From positions 1,922,001 to 1,986,000 of the forward strand of contig NW_025408669.1 of NCBI RefSeq assembly GCF_020360975.1: 64,000 nucleotides of DNA, read 5' to 3'. This document shows positions 24,913-35,317 of the stretch, piece after piece. The notes under the pieces are model-generated. The model was not told where the DNA came from, did no database searches, and saw nothing but the letters and a program-made list of their open reading frames with translations. This stretch comes from Hirsutella rhossiliensis (lineage: Eukaryota; Ascomycota; Sordariomycetes; Hypocreales; Ophiocordycipitaceae). The position numbers and the translations under genes are program-made. The number at the start of each line of letters is the position of its first letter. The first letter of the stretch is position 1.

Positions 24913-25745
24913 TTATTTCTTCTCCTCGGGGTACAGGTCCTCCTTGAGCGGCACGCCGAGCTCGTCTCTCAGGGGTTGAAGCTCCTGCAGATATTGCTCG
25001 TACTGTCCCTTGTTCTCGACCTTGGCTTTGACTCCTGCCGCACAAGTTAGCATAACGGCATCGCATTTGCGTGAGACGTCGAGCCGCGTCGATGCGGTGG
25101 GGGAAGGGAGGTGGAAAACGGCGTACCCTCGAAGATGCGAACGGCAGTGGCGAGGTCGTTGACTCTCCGGGCGGCTTTGAGAGCAGCGACGATGACGGGA
25201 GGCGAGGGGACGAGATCGTAGGCGAAGGCGTTGTTCAGATTGCGCTAAGGCGGGACAATCAGTATGTGATGCTGCGGCAACAGGGAATGCGTGGAGAGTG
25301 AAGAAGTGTCGAGCTTAGGGGAGGTGGTTCACGTACCTGAAGCTCAAAGACATCCTGCACTGTGTCAAATTCCTTCTCGAATCTGGTGTTGAGTCGCAGT
25401 TAGCAGACGAGATGGCGGCCCCTTTGCTCGATCATAAGCGCGCATCCATGGCCGACACAATGGCTCTGCTCGTATGCGCGTCGGCCGCTTGTCCGGTCGG
25501 CAAGACAGAAGAAGCCGGACCAATGGCAGCCGGGGGCACAAGACTCACCTGGCGCTAAACTCCTCAAACGTCTCCTCTGCATGCTCGCTTCGCCGCGGCA
25601 CCGAGGTGGTGAAGTTTGCAGGCTGGTGAGCGAAGAGGGTGGCGGAGCGGGAAATCAGGGGCTGCTGCTGGTGGGCGGACCGGGCGACGCGGAGCAGGGT
25701 GGTAGAGCCGCGAGCGGCGACGCGGAGGAGAGGAGCAGACGGCAT
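24913..25745 (-). CDS. COX6: cytochrome c oxidase subunit VI (Cox5a family)
   Basis: Four exons (25549-25745, 25337-25382, 25127-25244 and 24913-25034) give a protein of about 160 residues. Residues 1-50 are Arg/Ser-rich without acidic residues (PSAPLLRVAARGSTTLLRVA), a mitochondrial presequence. The mature part reads FEKEFDTVQDVFELQ, RNLNNAFAYDLVPS, ARRVNDLATAVRIFEGVK and YLQELQPLRDELGVPLKEDL, the conserved helical repeats of Cox6/COX5A. It is a nuclear-encoded matrix-side subunit of complex IV. The frame upstream of the Met at 25745 also stays open, but the chosen start gives a canonical presequence. The gene is divergent from the elongase gene across 1.2 kb. Confidence 0.93.
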
Positions 25746-26987
25746 TGCGGGATCGAGAGGGAGGCTGCGGTGCAACTGGATGGGTGCAGTCTTCTGGTAC
25801 TCGTTTTTCGCGTTGATGGGATGTAGAGGTTGTCGGCAGCGAAGAATCGCCTGATGGCGGATGACTAAGCGGGCTCTAGCCTGCAGCATTGCAGATACCT
25901 TGGCCGCGGTTGGCCAGATGATAAGCACAGTACGAATTGGATTGGATTGAGCTCGAGCTGTGCCAAATTTTTGGGGTAGAATGCACAGTGCGAAGATGAC
26001 GATTCTATGGCTGCTACCAGAGTTGCAAGCAGGGCAGTGAAAGCTCGCTGGCAGAAGCCATTGAACAAGTCAAAATACTTGTCCCTTGACAGTTGCTACG
26101 ATCTGTCTCCATCACGGGCAGAGAACGCCTTGCTTCTGTCCAAGCTGCGAGTTGCCACGATGCAGCTCCCGAAATGACATCAATCTTATCCTTAGCTCTC
26201 CTAGAAATCTTTGAGTGAGCTTCCATCCGGCCGAGGTTCGGCTCGCGCACCTAGGTACCTTGAGGTACCGAGCTGGCGACACCACGTTCCCAGTACTCGT
26301 CCCGGGCGGAAATCAACGGCGGCTCTCCCCAGGTGCTAGGGCTATGCGCAGTACCTGGTACTTGGTCCCGCCACTGCCAGCTTGCCGAGTCTCCACGCAG
26401 CATTGACAGGCCGGGCGATGCCGAGTCACGTGGAGCGGATGGCGAGTGCTTGGATCGGGGCTGTCATTGGCCAGCGCGGCCTGGCCCAGCGAATCACATG
26501 CGATGCCGCGAGTGCGCCCAATCAGCGTCAACAAAAGCGTTGCGCAGCCAAATTTCCCCTTTTTGAGACGCGACGGGAAACCCGATCTTTTTGATCTTCT
26601 TCTCCCGTCTCTCTCCCCCCTCCCTCCTCGTGTGTAACTTGCTCTACGCCTTTTTCCCTCTCCTTCACCCTCTTCTCTTCCCCCTTTCGCCTTCCCCAAG
26701 TTCTCGTCTCGATGCGTCCGACCTGAGGGAGCTTTCTTTCCTTTGCGTGTGCCATTGCGCTTCTATTCTCGTCGTTCCTTTGATCCCGGGGCCCCGCCGT
26801 TTGCTCTTCGGCTATCCGAGACTTTTAGTTGCGCCATTGCCGCCGCCTCGCGTGAACCTTGGCCCGACGTCGAGGGAGCTGAGACTTGCCGACGAGCACC
26901 CACGGCGAATTCGCTGCGACGACCCGACCGTCGCCGTCCCCGAGCCGTCGCACCATCTCGAGCATCGCGTCCCCATCATCGCCCGCC
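25746..26987. promoter_or_regulatory. divergent promoter region COX6 / elongase
   Basis: 1242 bp. Palindromic CTAGGTACC/GAGGTACC motifs occur at 26250-26270 and GTACCTGGTAC at 26351-26363. A long C/T tract (26590-26700) precedes the elongase gene and probably forms its 5' UTR. A Met at 26886 is in frame with the elongase but would add a Ser/Pro-rich leader that relatives are not known to have. Confidence 0.55.
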
Positions 26988-28188
26988 ATGTCGCCACCGC
27001 CGTCCACCTTTTACGAGCAGCTGCCGCTGCCAACGCTCGACCGCCCCTTTGGCGTCCACCTGTGGCCCATCTTCGACAAGGCCTGGACCGCCGTCGTCGG
27101 CTACCCGGTCGATGACTTCAAGTTCGTCCCGTTTGAGACGCCCATGTCCACCCTCAAGTCGACTTCTATCTTCATCGTCGTCTACTATGCCATCATCTTT
27201 GGCGGCCGGGAGATGATGCGCAACCGCGAGCCCTTTCAGCTCAAGACGCTCTTCCTCATCCACAACCTATACCTCACCACCATAAGTGCCATCCTTCTCG
27301 CCCTCTTCATCGAGCAGCTGTTGCCTACCGTCGTCCGCCACGGCGTCTTCCATGCCATCTGCAACTACGAGGGCGGCTGGACCCAGCCTTTGGTCGTCCT
27401 CTACTACGTAAGCCATGTCTCTCCCTCACTATCGACGACGAATGCTAACAGCCTCACCCCAGCTCAACTATCTCACCAAGTACCTCGAACTCCTCGACAC
27501 CGTCTTCCTGTTCCTCAAGAAGAAGCCGCTGAGTATGCCCTCGTTCTATGCCGACGCCCGTTTCCATATATGCTGACCGGCCCGCCAGCCTTCCTGCACT
27601 GCTATCACCACGGGGCTACTGCTCTTCTCTGCTATACGCAGCTGATTGGCTCTACCGCCGTCTCATGGGTCCCCATTACCCTCAACTTGACCGTACACGT
27701 CGTCATGTACTGGTATTACTTCCAAAGCGCTCGCGGAGTTCGCGTCTGGTGGAAGGAGTGGGTCACTCGCCTGCAAATCATCCAATTTATCATTGATCTC
27801 GGTGAGTGGCCCTCCAGTCCCGTCTTGTCTCGGGCCGTTGACTGATAATTTATCGCCAGGCTTCGTCTACTTTGCCTCGTACACGTACTTTACTTCAACT
27901 TACTTCACCTGGATTCCCAACGCCGGCACCTGCGCCGGCGAGGAGTTTGCCGCCTTCTCCGGCATCGCCATTCTTAGCTCCTACCTGGTACTCTTCATCT
28001 CATTCTACCTGGCGACCTACAAGAAGCATGGCAAGGAGACGACGAGCCGCAAGTCCCTGCGCCGCATGAGCCAGGCTCCGCTCCCCGATCCGCTGCACGT
28101 CCAAAAGGCCCTTGGCAACGGGACCAATGGCGCCTCGACTACGGGGGTCAAGGCCAACGGCACGATGACCCGCTCCCGCAAAGCCTAG
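26988..28188 (+). CDS. very-long-chain fatty acid elongase (ELO family)
   Basis: The protein has 343 residues in four exons: 26988-27407, 27463-27532, 27589-27801 and 27860-28188. Introns are 55-58 bp with consistent phases. ELO landmarks appear in order: LKTLFLIHNLYLT, LNYLTKYLELLDTVFLFLKK, the catalytic histidine box FLHCYHHGATALLCY, and the tyrosine box NLTVHVVMYWYYF. About six or seven hydrophobic segments alternate, and the tail is Lys/Arg-rich (TYKKHGKETTSRKSLRR), which could serve ER retention. It would condense malonyl-CoA with long acyl-CoA in the ER for sphingolipid acyl chains. The sequence resembles Elo2/Elo3 more than Elo1, but the chain-length class is inferred. Confidence 0.92.
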
Positions 28189-29044
28189 ACCGACAAACTC
28201 GCCGTCTGTCTCCGACCTTTCTTTGTGCCAGTGACGACGAGTCCTCGGTTGGACGTGGAGCTGCAAACACGCCGGCGACAAGCTCTGAAGCCGATGGAAG
28301 GCTTCGTCCAACCATGGCGGCGAAATAGCATATACTCAAACTTCTTTGAAGAAATTAGAATCTGTTTTTTTGGAGACACTGTGGGCAAGCGAGTCGCGGA
28401 CCGGGTGATTCAGAGCCCGCCAGCAAAGGCGAACCTAATATATATTTCTTCTCGTTTATCCTACAGTTGTGGCGAGAGTTATGACGAGGGAGTGGACGAG
28501 GCTGACGACAACTGTATGTACGCTTGCAACTAACTTGGTTCAACGGAGGAGCATGACGGGACGGGCAAGGCCATGGACCAAGCCTCGGCTGGACACCCAA
28601 CTGCATTGCAGGGCATGGCATAGCAGGGAGAGTCGGAGTCGGGCAAGGGCTTTGGTTGTTTCGCGTTATCTGGAGAAGTGATGCGTGAATCTCAATGGCA
28701 GTCCGGGATGAGGCGGCACGGTAGAAAAATGGGAGTCTTGGTCCTTTGTCTGGCTGATGCAGCGGGCCGTGTGACTTTGCAGTTCTTTGTGATGGGCGCA
28801 TTCCTTTGTTTCTCCATGCCTTATTCCCCCCGCAGGACCGCAGCTGCAGGGCCGCAACTGCAGGGTGATGGCTGAGCTCTGCGGTTTGGTCGGTGGTTGC
28901 TCGGATCGAGGCCCAGGTGCTGGTCGAACAAGTTGATAGCGATGGGCAGTCGGCGGGTTTATAAGTCGGGGTCTTGCTTCACGATATTGCTGGGCCAGTC
29001 TGACGGGCACCTTGCCAAAGACAGGTTGACATTGACACACGAAG
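28189..29044. other. intergenic, elongase 3' flank and CVNH gene promoter
   Basis: 856 bp. A TATA-like element ATATATAT lies near 28438-28444 and a TTTATAAG motif near 28958-28965, about 80 bp before the CVNH start codon, where it could serve as a TATA box. No gene was recognised. Confidence 0.45.
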
Positions 29045-29628
29045 ATGAAGCTTCCCCTCTCTTGCCTCGGGATCGCTTCCCTTGTGGTATCCAGCGGCGT
29101 TTCAGCAACTCCCATGGCCGCTTCTCCCGCGGCACCGCAACCAGCTCCGGAAGCTCCAGCAACGCTGCACCGCCGGGCTGGGTTTGCCGCGAGCTGCCGG
29201 GAATACTGGCTCAACAGCAAGCACACGGCCACGCTGCAGGCTCGCTGTAGGCAGCTCGACGGAAAGGATAGACTGTCGACGCTTTTCCTCAACGACTGCC
29301 TTCAAAACAATGACGGCCGACTCTGGGGTAACAGGCAGTAAGCCATCAAGTGGCACATGGCGGTATGGCCGTCTGCTAACGCGCCTGGTTGCAACAAAGG
29401 GGAAAATATTCGGTGACGTGCGACACCCGCACTTGCGTGCTTCACGGCACCCGCATCGAGTGCAAGTGCAGGAAGGGTGGCGGCGTCTGGGTGGCGACTT
29501 CGACGGATCTCAGTGAGTTTGTCGCGGGCTGCGCATCATGAATGTCGAGTTATTGATTGCCTCACATAGATGCCATCATCAGCAACGTTAAGGGGGTGTT
29601 GCAATGCTATGGTAGAAAGGCGATTTAG
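29045..29628 (+). CDS. secreted CVNH (cyanovirin-N homology) lectin-like protein
   Basis: The protein has 154 residues in three exons (29045-29337, 29400-29512 and 29570-29628), with introns of 62 and 57 bp. Residues 1-21 are a signal peptide (hydrophobic SCLGIASLVVSSGVSA). A Pro/Ala-rich propiece follows and ends in a dibasic HRR near residue 44, a likely Kex2-type site. The rest is a single CVNH domain: SCREYWL, LQARCRQLDG, LFLNDCLQNNDGRLWG, then a second pseudo-repeat VTCDTRTCVLHGTRIECKCR and ISNVKGVLQC. Eight domain cysteines suggest disulfides in the secreted form. CVNH folds bind mannose-rich or other glycans, and the ligand here is unknown. Some fungal CVNH proteins are cytosolic, so the prepro layout is notable. 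Confidence 0.88.
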
Positions 29629-29927
29629 ACTTGAGGCGACGGGTTCTGTTTCGATTCGAAATGCTGTACGGAGTACCGTATATTTACCCATGTATTTTCC
29701 GAGTCGAATCATACCTTAACTTGCTCGATATTCCTCAAGAGTGGCTTCCCGCTTTGCTTCCTCGACTATTAACCAAGTACTAGGCTGATTAACTAGCTTG
29801 CCTGGCTACGTGGCTGGCTGCCCACATGGCCTAAAAGCCGTTCTGTCTTGCAAGCCGACCATTCATTGAGCAACCCCCAGCATCAGACTGGTAAAGACAC
29901 TCGCTGGCTCTTTATCCAGCAGCGTCT

Positions 29928-30095
29928 TCACTTACGGTGCCCCCGATGCGCTTTCCCCCCAGCAGCCTCGACCCTGTCGGCGAGCTCGTCCGAGTTCGGG
30001 TCCGTGCTGCAGACATGAAAAGAATCTTCTGCGTCGGGTGCTCGACGAAGGCTGATGATTGAGGCGCCGGGTCGACGCCATTTCCAGACGCCCAT
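29928..30095 (-). CDS. possible short ORF, 55 residues, unsupported
   Basis: It starts MGVWKWRRPGASII and ends in an acidic/basic tail after CSTDPNSDELADRVEAAGGK. Amino-acid composition looks protein-like, but there is no recognised domain, no clear upstream exon and no conserved neighbour. It may be chance or a gene remnant. Confidence 0.15.
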   Translation of the reverse strand: MGVWKWRRPGASIISLRRAPDAEDSFHVCSTDPNSDELADRVEAAGGKAHRGHRK

Positions 30096-30440
30096 CTTGA
30101 CTTCAAGTGTCGATGTATCGGGCCGTCATTTCCGACGGGCGGTGGCGCAGTGCCTTCGTTGAAGTCGGGAAACCGTTGGTCAGGGTGGCCTTTGCCGAGA
30201 GTCCCAAGGGTTGACAGGCTCGGGTTGTTCATGACATGCTGTACTCTGTACGTGGGCAAACTACAGGCTGGGGGGCTTGTGGCACGGTGAAGGCGTAGGT
30301 ATTCACCCGGCTGGCCACAAATGCCGCATTGGTGACGTGGCTTCCGATGGCCTCGAAGACGCAGATGTGTGCGTTGTGAGAGCAGTGAGGCGATGAATAG
30401 CATGGATATAACTTGTGTAGGTATACCTTTACCAAGGCAT

Positions 30441-30469
30441 TACAAGGTACCTACCTACCTACCTTAGGT
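30441..30469. repeat. TACCTA tetramer/hexamer cluster
   Basis: GGTACCTACCTACCTACCTTAGG, a short tandem of CTAC with palindromic GGTACC at its start. It is similar to clusters at 26250 and 53769. Confidence 0.7.
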
Positions 30470-31385
30470 TGGCAGTAATTATCAAAAAGGCGACATGTTA
30501 ATTAATTACCTATGTATTTCAGTACCTATTTCGGTACCCGTGCAGCTGTGCGCGAGCTGCCGAGTGGCTCGGCGCGGGCTTGGCATTCGGGATAACAGAC
30601 GTTGTACAGTACCTAGATGGCTGGGAGACCAAAAAGGAAGAAAGAAGACAAAGACTCCCCTGCGGTAATTACCTGGAAGCTCATCTGATCTGTTAGCTGG
30701 CGTGGAATCTCTAGACCGATACTGCTAACTGCTCCAAGTGCCTCTTTACTCACCTGCCAGGACTAAGGGGCCTCTTGCCTCCGAGTGCACTGCGTGATCG
30801 CCCCGTCATGATCGCCGAGTACAGGTACCGGAACTTTACCCCGTAAAGGCTTTGGTGTTCCTAGTGGCCAATCCCCGCGGCGCGTTCCAGTTTAGCGGAC
30901 TTGGGCTCCCCCACACTCTGACCTCACCTCATCCATCAACCCCCTAGAAGCCCCCTCTCCCCGATAGCTGATTACAGTAGAGGGGTTTCTGCTTCTCTCT
31001 CAGCCCGTTGTCGCCTTCAATTTTTCCCTTCTCCCCCCCCCCACGACGCGTGTCTCGGGGCACTTCCTTTGCCCTGCCTCGCTGCCTCCTTTGACGGGGT
31101 GCTTGCCGAGAGGCTAAGGACCAGCTCGAGTCCGGCCTGATTCACGCGCTTGCAAGGGAGCAGCGCGTCTGAACCGACACGACTTCGAGGGTCGAAAAAG
31201 GCATGCGTTCAGCGGATGAGCCAGCCTTGTCGACTCGCCGACTTTGTGCCGCCCTTTGAAAAAGGGGGACCCCGATCCAAACAACAAAACTCGTGCCTTG
31301 ATAACCCTCCTTCATTTCCAAGGCCTTCCCCACGCCCAGTCCATCGTCCCCTCCATCCTCGTCAACCAACCGTCCCGCCGCCATC

Positions 31386-33406
31386 ATGAGACTTCCCTTC
31401 CGCAAGAAGGAGAAGAAGAAGAGCGATGCCACGTCGCCCCATCCCGACCTGTTCCGCCCTTTCGGTGCTTCACAGCCGCCCCGCTTCCCACCCTCTCGCA
31501 TCTCGGCTCGCCTTCTCGCCCAGTGCCCCCCGGCCGTCCTGCAGCGCATCTTCGCCTACATCTGCCCGCACTCGCGCGATGAGAGCTATGATACGTGTGA
31601 GGAGAGCGCCTCGGACGACACCTGCATGCTGTGTGACCTGAGGGATCTCTCCCACTGCGCCCAGGTCAGCCGCGCCTGGCGAGCCAGTGCCATAACTGTC
31701 ATGTATGTTGCCCTCGCCTTGTCGTCCCGTCGACTCTCTAACGCCTTCTCCCCAGGTACCACAGCGTCCGCATTGATCCGGTGCATTATTGCAGGCTCGA
31801 GGCGTACCTGGCCGAGAAGCGCAAGAAGACGTCGCGTTTCGACCGCAACGGCATCCCCGAGGACCCCGCCCTGGCGCGCCTCAGGCTTTTCCGACGCACG
31901 GTGCGCGATGATCCAACGCGCATCGGCAAGCTCGTCCAGTTTCTCAAGACGCCCTACATGATCCGAGAGTCGTGCCATGTCGAGCTGGCCCAGACCATTG
32001 CCGTCCTGCCCAACCTGCAGCATGTCGATCTGCCCGAGGGCATGTTCTCCGACGAGCCCAACTACGCCACCCTTAGGCTCGAGGTGCAGGCGCGGTGCCC
32101 CAACCTGCGCAAGATGACGTATGTCCGAGGCTCCGAGCGTAGCTTTTCCATGCTGGCCTCGGGCCAAGTATGGCCCTATCTCGAGGTCCTGGAGCTCGAT
32201 CGGCTCGACATCGATCCCTTGGTGCTCCGGGCCGTCCTGGCGTCCCTCACTCGCCTACGTGCCCTCAAGGTCACCGAGACGCCCAGTTTCTCGGACGAGG
32301 TCATGGGCTCAGACGATGGCCTGCCTCCGCTGCCCGCCTTGACCGAGTTGGTCTTGAAAGACGCGCCCCGGATGACGACGGCCGGTTTGGTGGAGTATCT
32401 GTCTTGGTACGAGACACAGCGAGCGCTCAAGGTGCTGACGGTTAAGGACACGGGTGTGCAACCAGCGAGGCTCCAGGAGATACTAAGCATGGCACCAGCG
32501 CTGAGGACGCTGGCCATCCAGGCAAAGGTTTCGGAACCCTTCCCCAACATTGAAGACCCCCTGCCGCTGGCGTCGACTCAGCTTAAGACGCTGCGTTTTG
32601 AGGTATCCGCCACCTCGCAGGCGGGCCCTTATGCGACTCCGGGGTACTACTCGTACCTCGCGTCCTCCATTCTCACAGGTTCGCTGCCCAAGCTGCGCAG
32701 GCTCTATGTCCACGACGACAGCTTCCCCGAGAAGCTCTCTGGACTGCCACCTCTGCCGCCCCTGCCGCCGCCCAACGCCATGTTCACCGGCAGCCGGGGC
32801 AGACCGGGTTCGAGCTCGTCAAACAACGCGAGCCCGCCGTCGCTGCGCGTGTCCCAGGGCCCTGCTGGCCAGATGTCACCGGCCCACGGGGGCCCGATGT
32901 CGCCAGGTCTTGTGCGGCAGATGTCGCCGGGTCCCGCGGGCCAGATGTCTCCCTCGCCTCCTCGTCGACGACGGGTGCCTAGCATGAGCGTGAGCGTCAG
33001 CAGCCACAAGCGCTTCAGCTCCAACAACCCCTTTGCGCAGCGGGCGGGACCGCCTCCCACACAGACGCTCGAGGTGTTCACCAAGAGCGAGGAGTTTGGC
33101 ACATGGAACTTCTCCCGCGTCGACTCCATCCTAGGGCCGCGTCCCGGAGCAGGAGCGGGGGCAGCGGCGGGAGCGCGCCCAGTGAGCAGCTACGGACTGG
33201 CAGCAGACGTGGCTGGACAGGGTTGGGATCGCGGCGAGGCGCGGCGGAGCGTCATGATTGGGGACGGCGTGGGCGGGTTCCTGGCAGTGCCTGGCGCCGG
33301 AGACGGCGGGCCGGGAGTGCTGAGCCCGCCGCGGGGCTTCTCTGAGACTCTGCGCCCGCATAGCAGCGGTGGCGAGTCGATGCGAAGCCGGGGCTTCTGG
33401 AAATGA
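31386..33406 (+). CDS. F-box/leucine-rich-repeat protein
   Basis: The protein has 655 residues in two exons (31386-31702 and 31756-33406; 53-bp intron). Residues about 48-110 carry an F-box-like segment (CPPAVLQRIFAYIC, then LRDLSHCAQVSRAWRASAITVMYHSVRI). It is interrupted by a 25-residue acidic, Cys-containing insertion, an arrangement seen in fungal F-box proteins. Residues about 170-430 contain degenerate leucine-rich repeats (VLPNLQHVDLP, WPYLEVLELDRLDIDPLVL, LTELVLKDAP, LRTLAIQAK). The C-terminal 200 residues are Pro/Gly/Ser-rich with repeated QMSPGPAG-like units. The expected role is substrate adaptor of an SCF ubiquitin ligase. The target is unknown. Confidence 0.8.
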
Positions 33407-34934
33407 CGGGGTCCCGGGGGGAGGAGGGTCGGTGAGGAGAGGAGGTGTTCTGGGTAGGGGCAGTGTGCAGTTGCATTGCTGGGATGGGTCATGAGGGAAA
33501 TAGGACCGGACAAGGGCGTAGAAATGATGACAGTGACGATGGCTTACGACTATTGCGGTACTGCACGCATAGCAAACAATTGAGTGAAACCTGAAACGAC
33601 ATGGATGCCAAAGCGTTGTGGGATCGAGGCCGGATGGAGCATGGCCACTTGAGAGATTGCGCAGGAGGAGACAAGACGACCGGGGACCCGAGTGGCGATC
33701 AAGGCTGGAGTGGTGTGGTCAGGGGGGCGCGCTCATGTGCATCTGCAGAGCAGTTCCCTTGTGCGGAGGCCTGTATCCCAGGCGCGGCGAGTCGGTCGGG
33801 ACTACTGTGCTATAGCAGGCCGAGAGGTGGCGACGTGGAGATGGATGTTTGGCAGGATGGTGCTGGCACGCAGTTGATAGTGGTGCGACGAGGTTGATGA
33901 TGGATCTACAGAGTCACACACCCACTCAGGGGGGCATGGTATGTGCAGTGCGGCTCAGTACTCGTATGCGTGTATTTGTTTCCCTGCGCGCGGAAACACG
34001 TACAGTAATTACATACACGCGTGCATGCAGCAAGGTTGATATAGTAGAGCGCATGCTGGATGGAGGTTGTACAGTAAGTAAGTCAAGTATGTGTGTTGAT
34101 GCTCCTCACAGTGCTCCGTCGACGGCCCCATGCAGCCAGGCGCGTACGGCAAGTGTGTATGATGCACTGTACTGCACTGCACGTGCACATGTGTGAGCCC
34201 AGGCAAGGAGGAGCAGCTGGAATGCTTGTTGGAGGACGAGGGAAACGCGCTGTGGAGTGAGTGTCCGTACGATAGACGCGTTTGCAGGTTGCATGTAAGT
34301 TAATTAATCCGCACATATGTACGGAGGAATATGGAGTACGCACGGGGGGGGAATAGGGGAATACATGCATACATACATGTCATGTCATGTCATGTCATGC
34401 CATGTATGTATGTAGTTGCATGCGGTCGAATAAGGCGACGATGGGATGCGAGGAGGACGAGGGAGGAGGAAGAGTGGAGCGAATCCGTTCCTCGGCGATG
34501 CGAGACGGGGTCGGTTTGGCGGGGCGCGGGCGGCCCCCTGGCCCTGGTCGGCCGGGCAGAAAAAATAGGGGTGGTGTGGAAGGGGAGCAAAGGGAGCTGT
34601 GGGAGTCAGTCGGTGAGTGACGAGCGGACGGGCGGGCGGGCGGGCAGCCTTGGGACGGCGCCGGGATGAAGCCTGTTGACGGTTCGCTTCAGACGGAAGC
34701 GGAGGTGCGGTGGAGACTTTGCCGGGATCATGTTCTGGTCGGTTAAAATTCCACAGGCCGGGATGTTGCATGGTCGACCATGTTCAGTGATGGGCGCGGT
34801 ACTGGGCGACTCGCGGGTGCAGAGGGGCAGGACGCGGTACCTTTTTTAAATGCTCAATCAAACCGAGTCCCACGACTGGCGTGTCGATTAGGTACCCCAT
34901 GCGGCACTTGGCCTGTCTGTCCCACAGTTGCCTC
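33407..34934. other. intergenic, repeat-rich, between F-box gene and LINE
   Basis: 1.5 kb without a convincing gene. It contains the CATGT microsatellite at 34376-34404, a GGGC-rich run at 34624-34645, and scattered TACATA/CATACA words. Confidence 0.6.
34376..34404. repeat. CATGT microsatellite
   Basis: Five tandem CATGT/CATGC units, preceded by TACATACA and followed by TATGTATG. Confidence 0.85.
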
Positions 34935-34949
34935 GACTGACCTGCGAGT
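34935..34949. repeat. left target-site duplication of the LINE
   Basis: gactgacctgcgagt, identical to 40801-40815. The last T may belong to the first TTTAG repeat, so the duplication is 14 or 15 bp. Confidence 0.9.
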
Positions 34950-34973
34950 TTAGTTTAGTTTAGTTTAGTTTAG
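34949..34973. repeat. 3' terminal TTTAG (CTAAA) tail of the LINE
   Basis: Five perfect TTTAG units on the plus strand directly follow the left duplication. On the element strand this is a (CTAAA)5 tail in place of poly(A). Confidence 0.92.
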
Positions 34974-35317
34974 TGTATTTTCCGTCCAGCAACTTTTGGT
35001 CGCTCAGGTCTCCGCAGGGGAGCACAGGACGTGCTGAGCTAGCAGGTGTCTACATGCTACATATCGTACACTTCACCCACTATCCAGCATTTCATCGGCT
35101 CAACGGCGCTCATGACAAACCTGTTGCCCGTCAGCGGGACGTCCAGGCATGAAGAGAAAGCTGTCCCGTGGTCAGATCAGCCAATTTGCTTCTGGGGCCT
35201 TGCAGCCCTTGATGACCTCGGCGATCGCATGGTCGCGAGACCTTGACGCCGCCAGATCGGAGCAGGTAACAGAAAGGATTGAGAGGAAAGGTAGGGTGAG
35301 AGGAGAATGATGACCGT

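Larger units (their letters stand above)
29629..31385. other. intergenic, CVNH to F-box gene
   Basis: 1757 bp. It contains a TACCTA cluster at 30441-30469, more GGTACC motifs to 30540, and a C/T-rich stretch (30940-31060) that looks like the F-box promoter and leader. A minus-strand short frame at 29928-30095 is listed separately. Confidence 0.5.

Noticed and set aside
28666..29292. 208-codon minus-strand frame
   Set aside because: Antisense shadow of the CVNH gene with odd composition and no domain.
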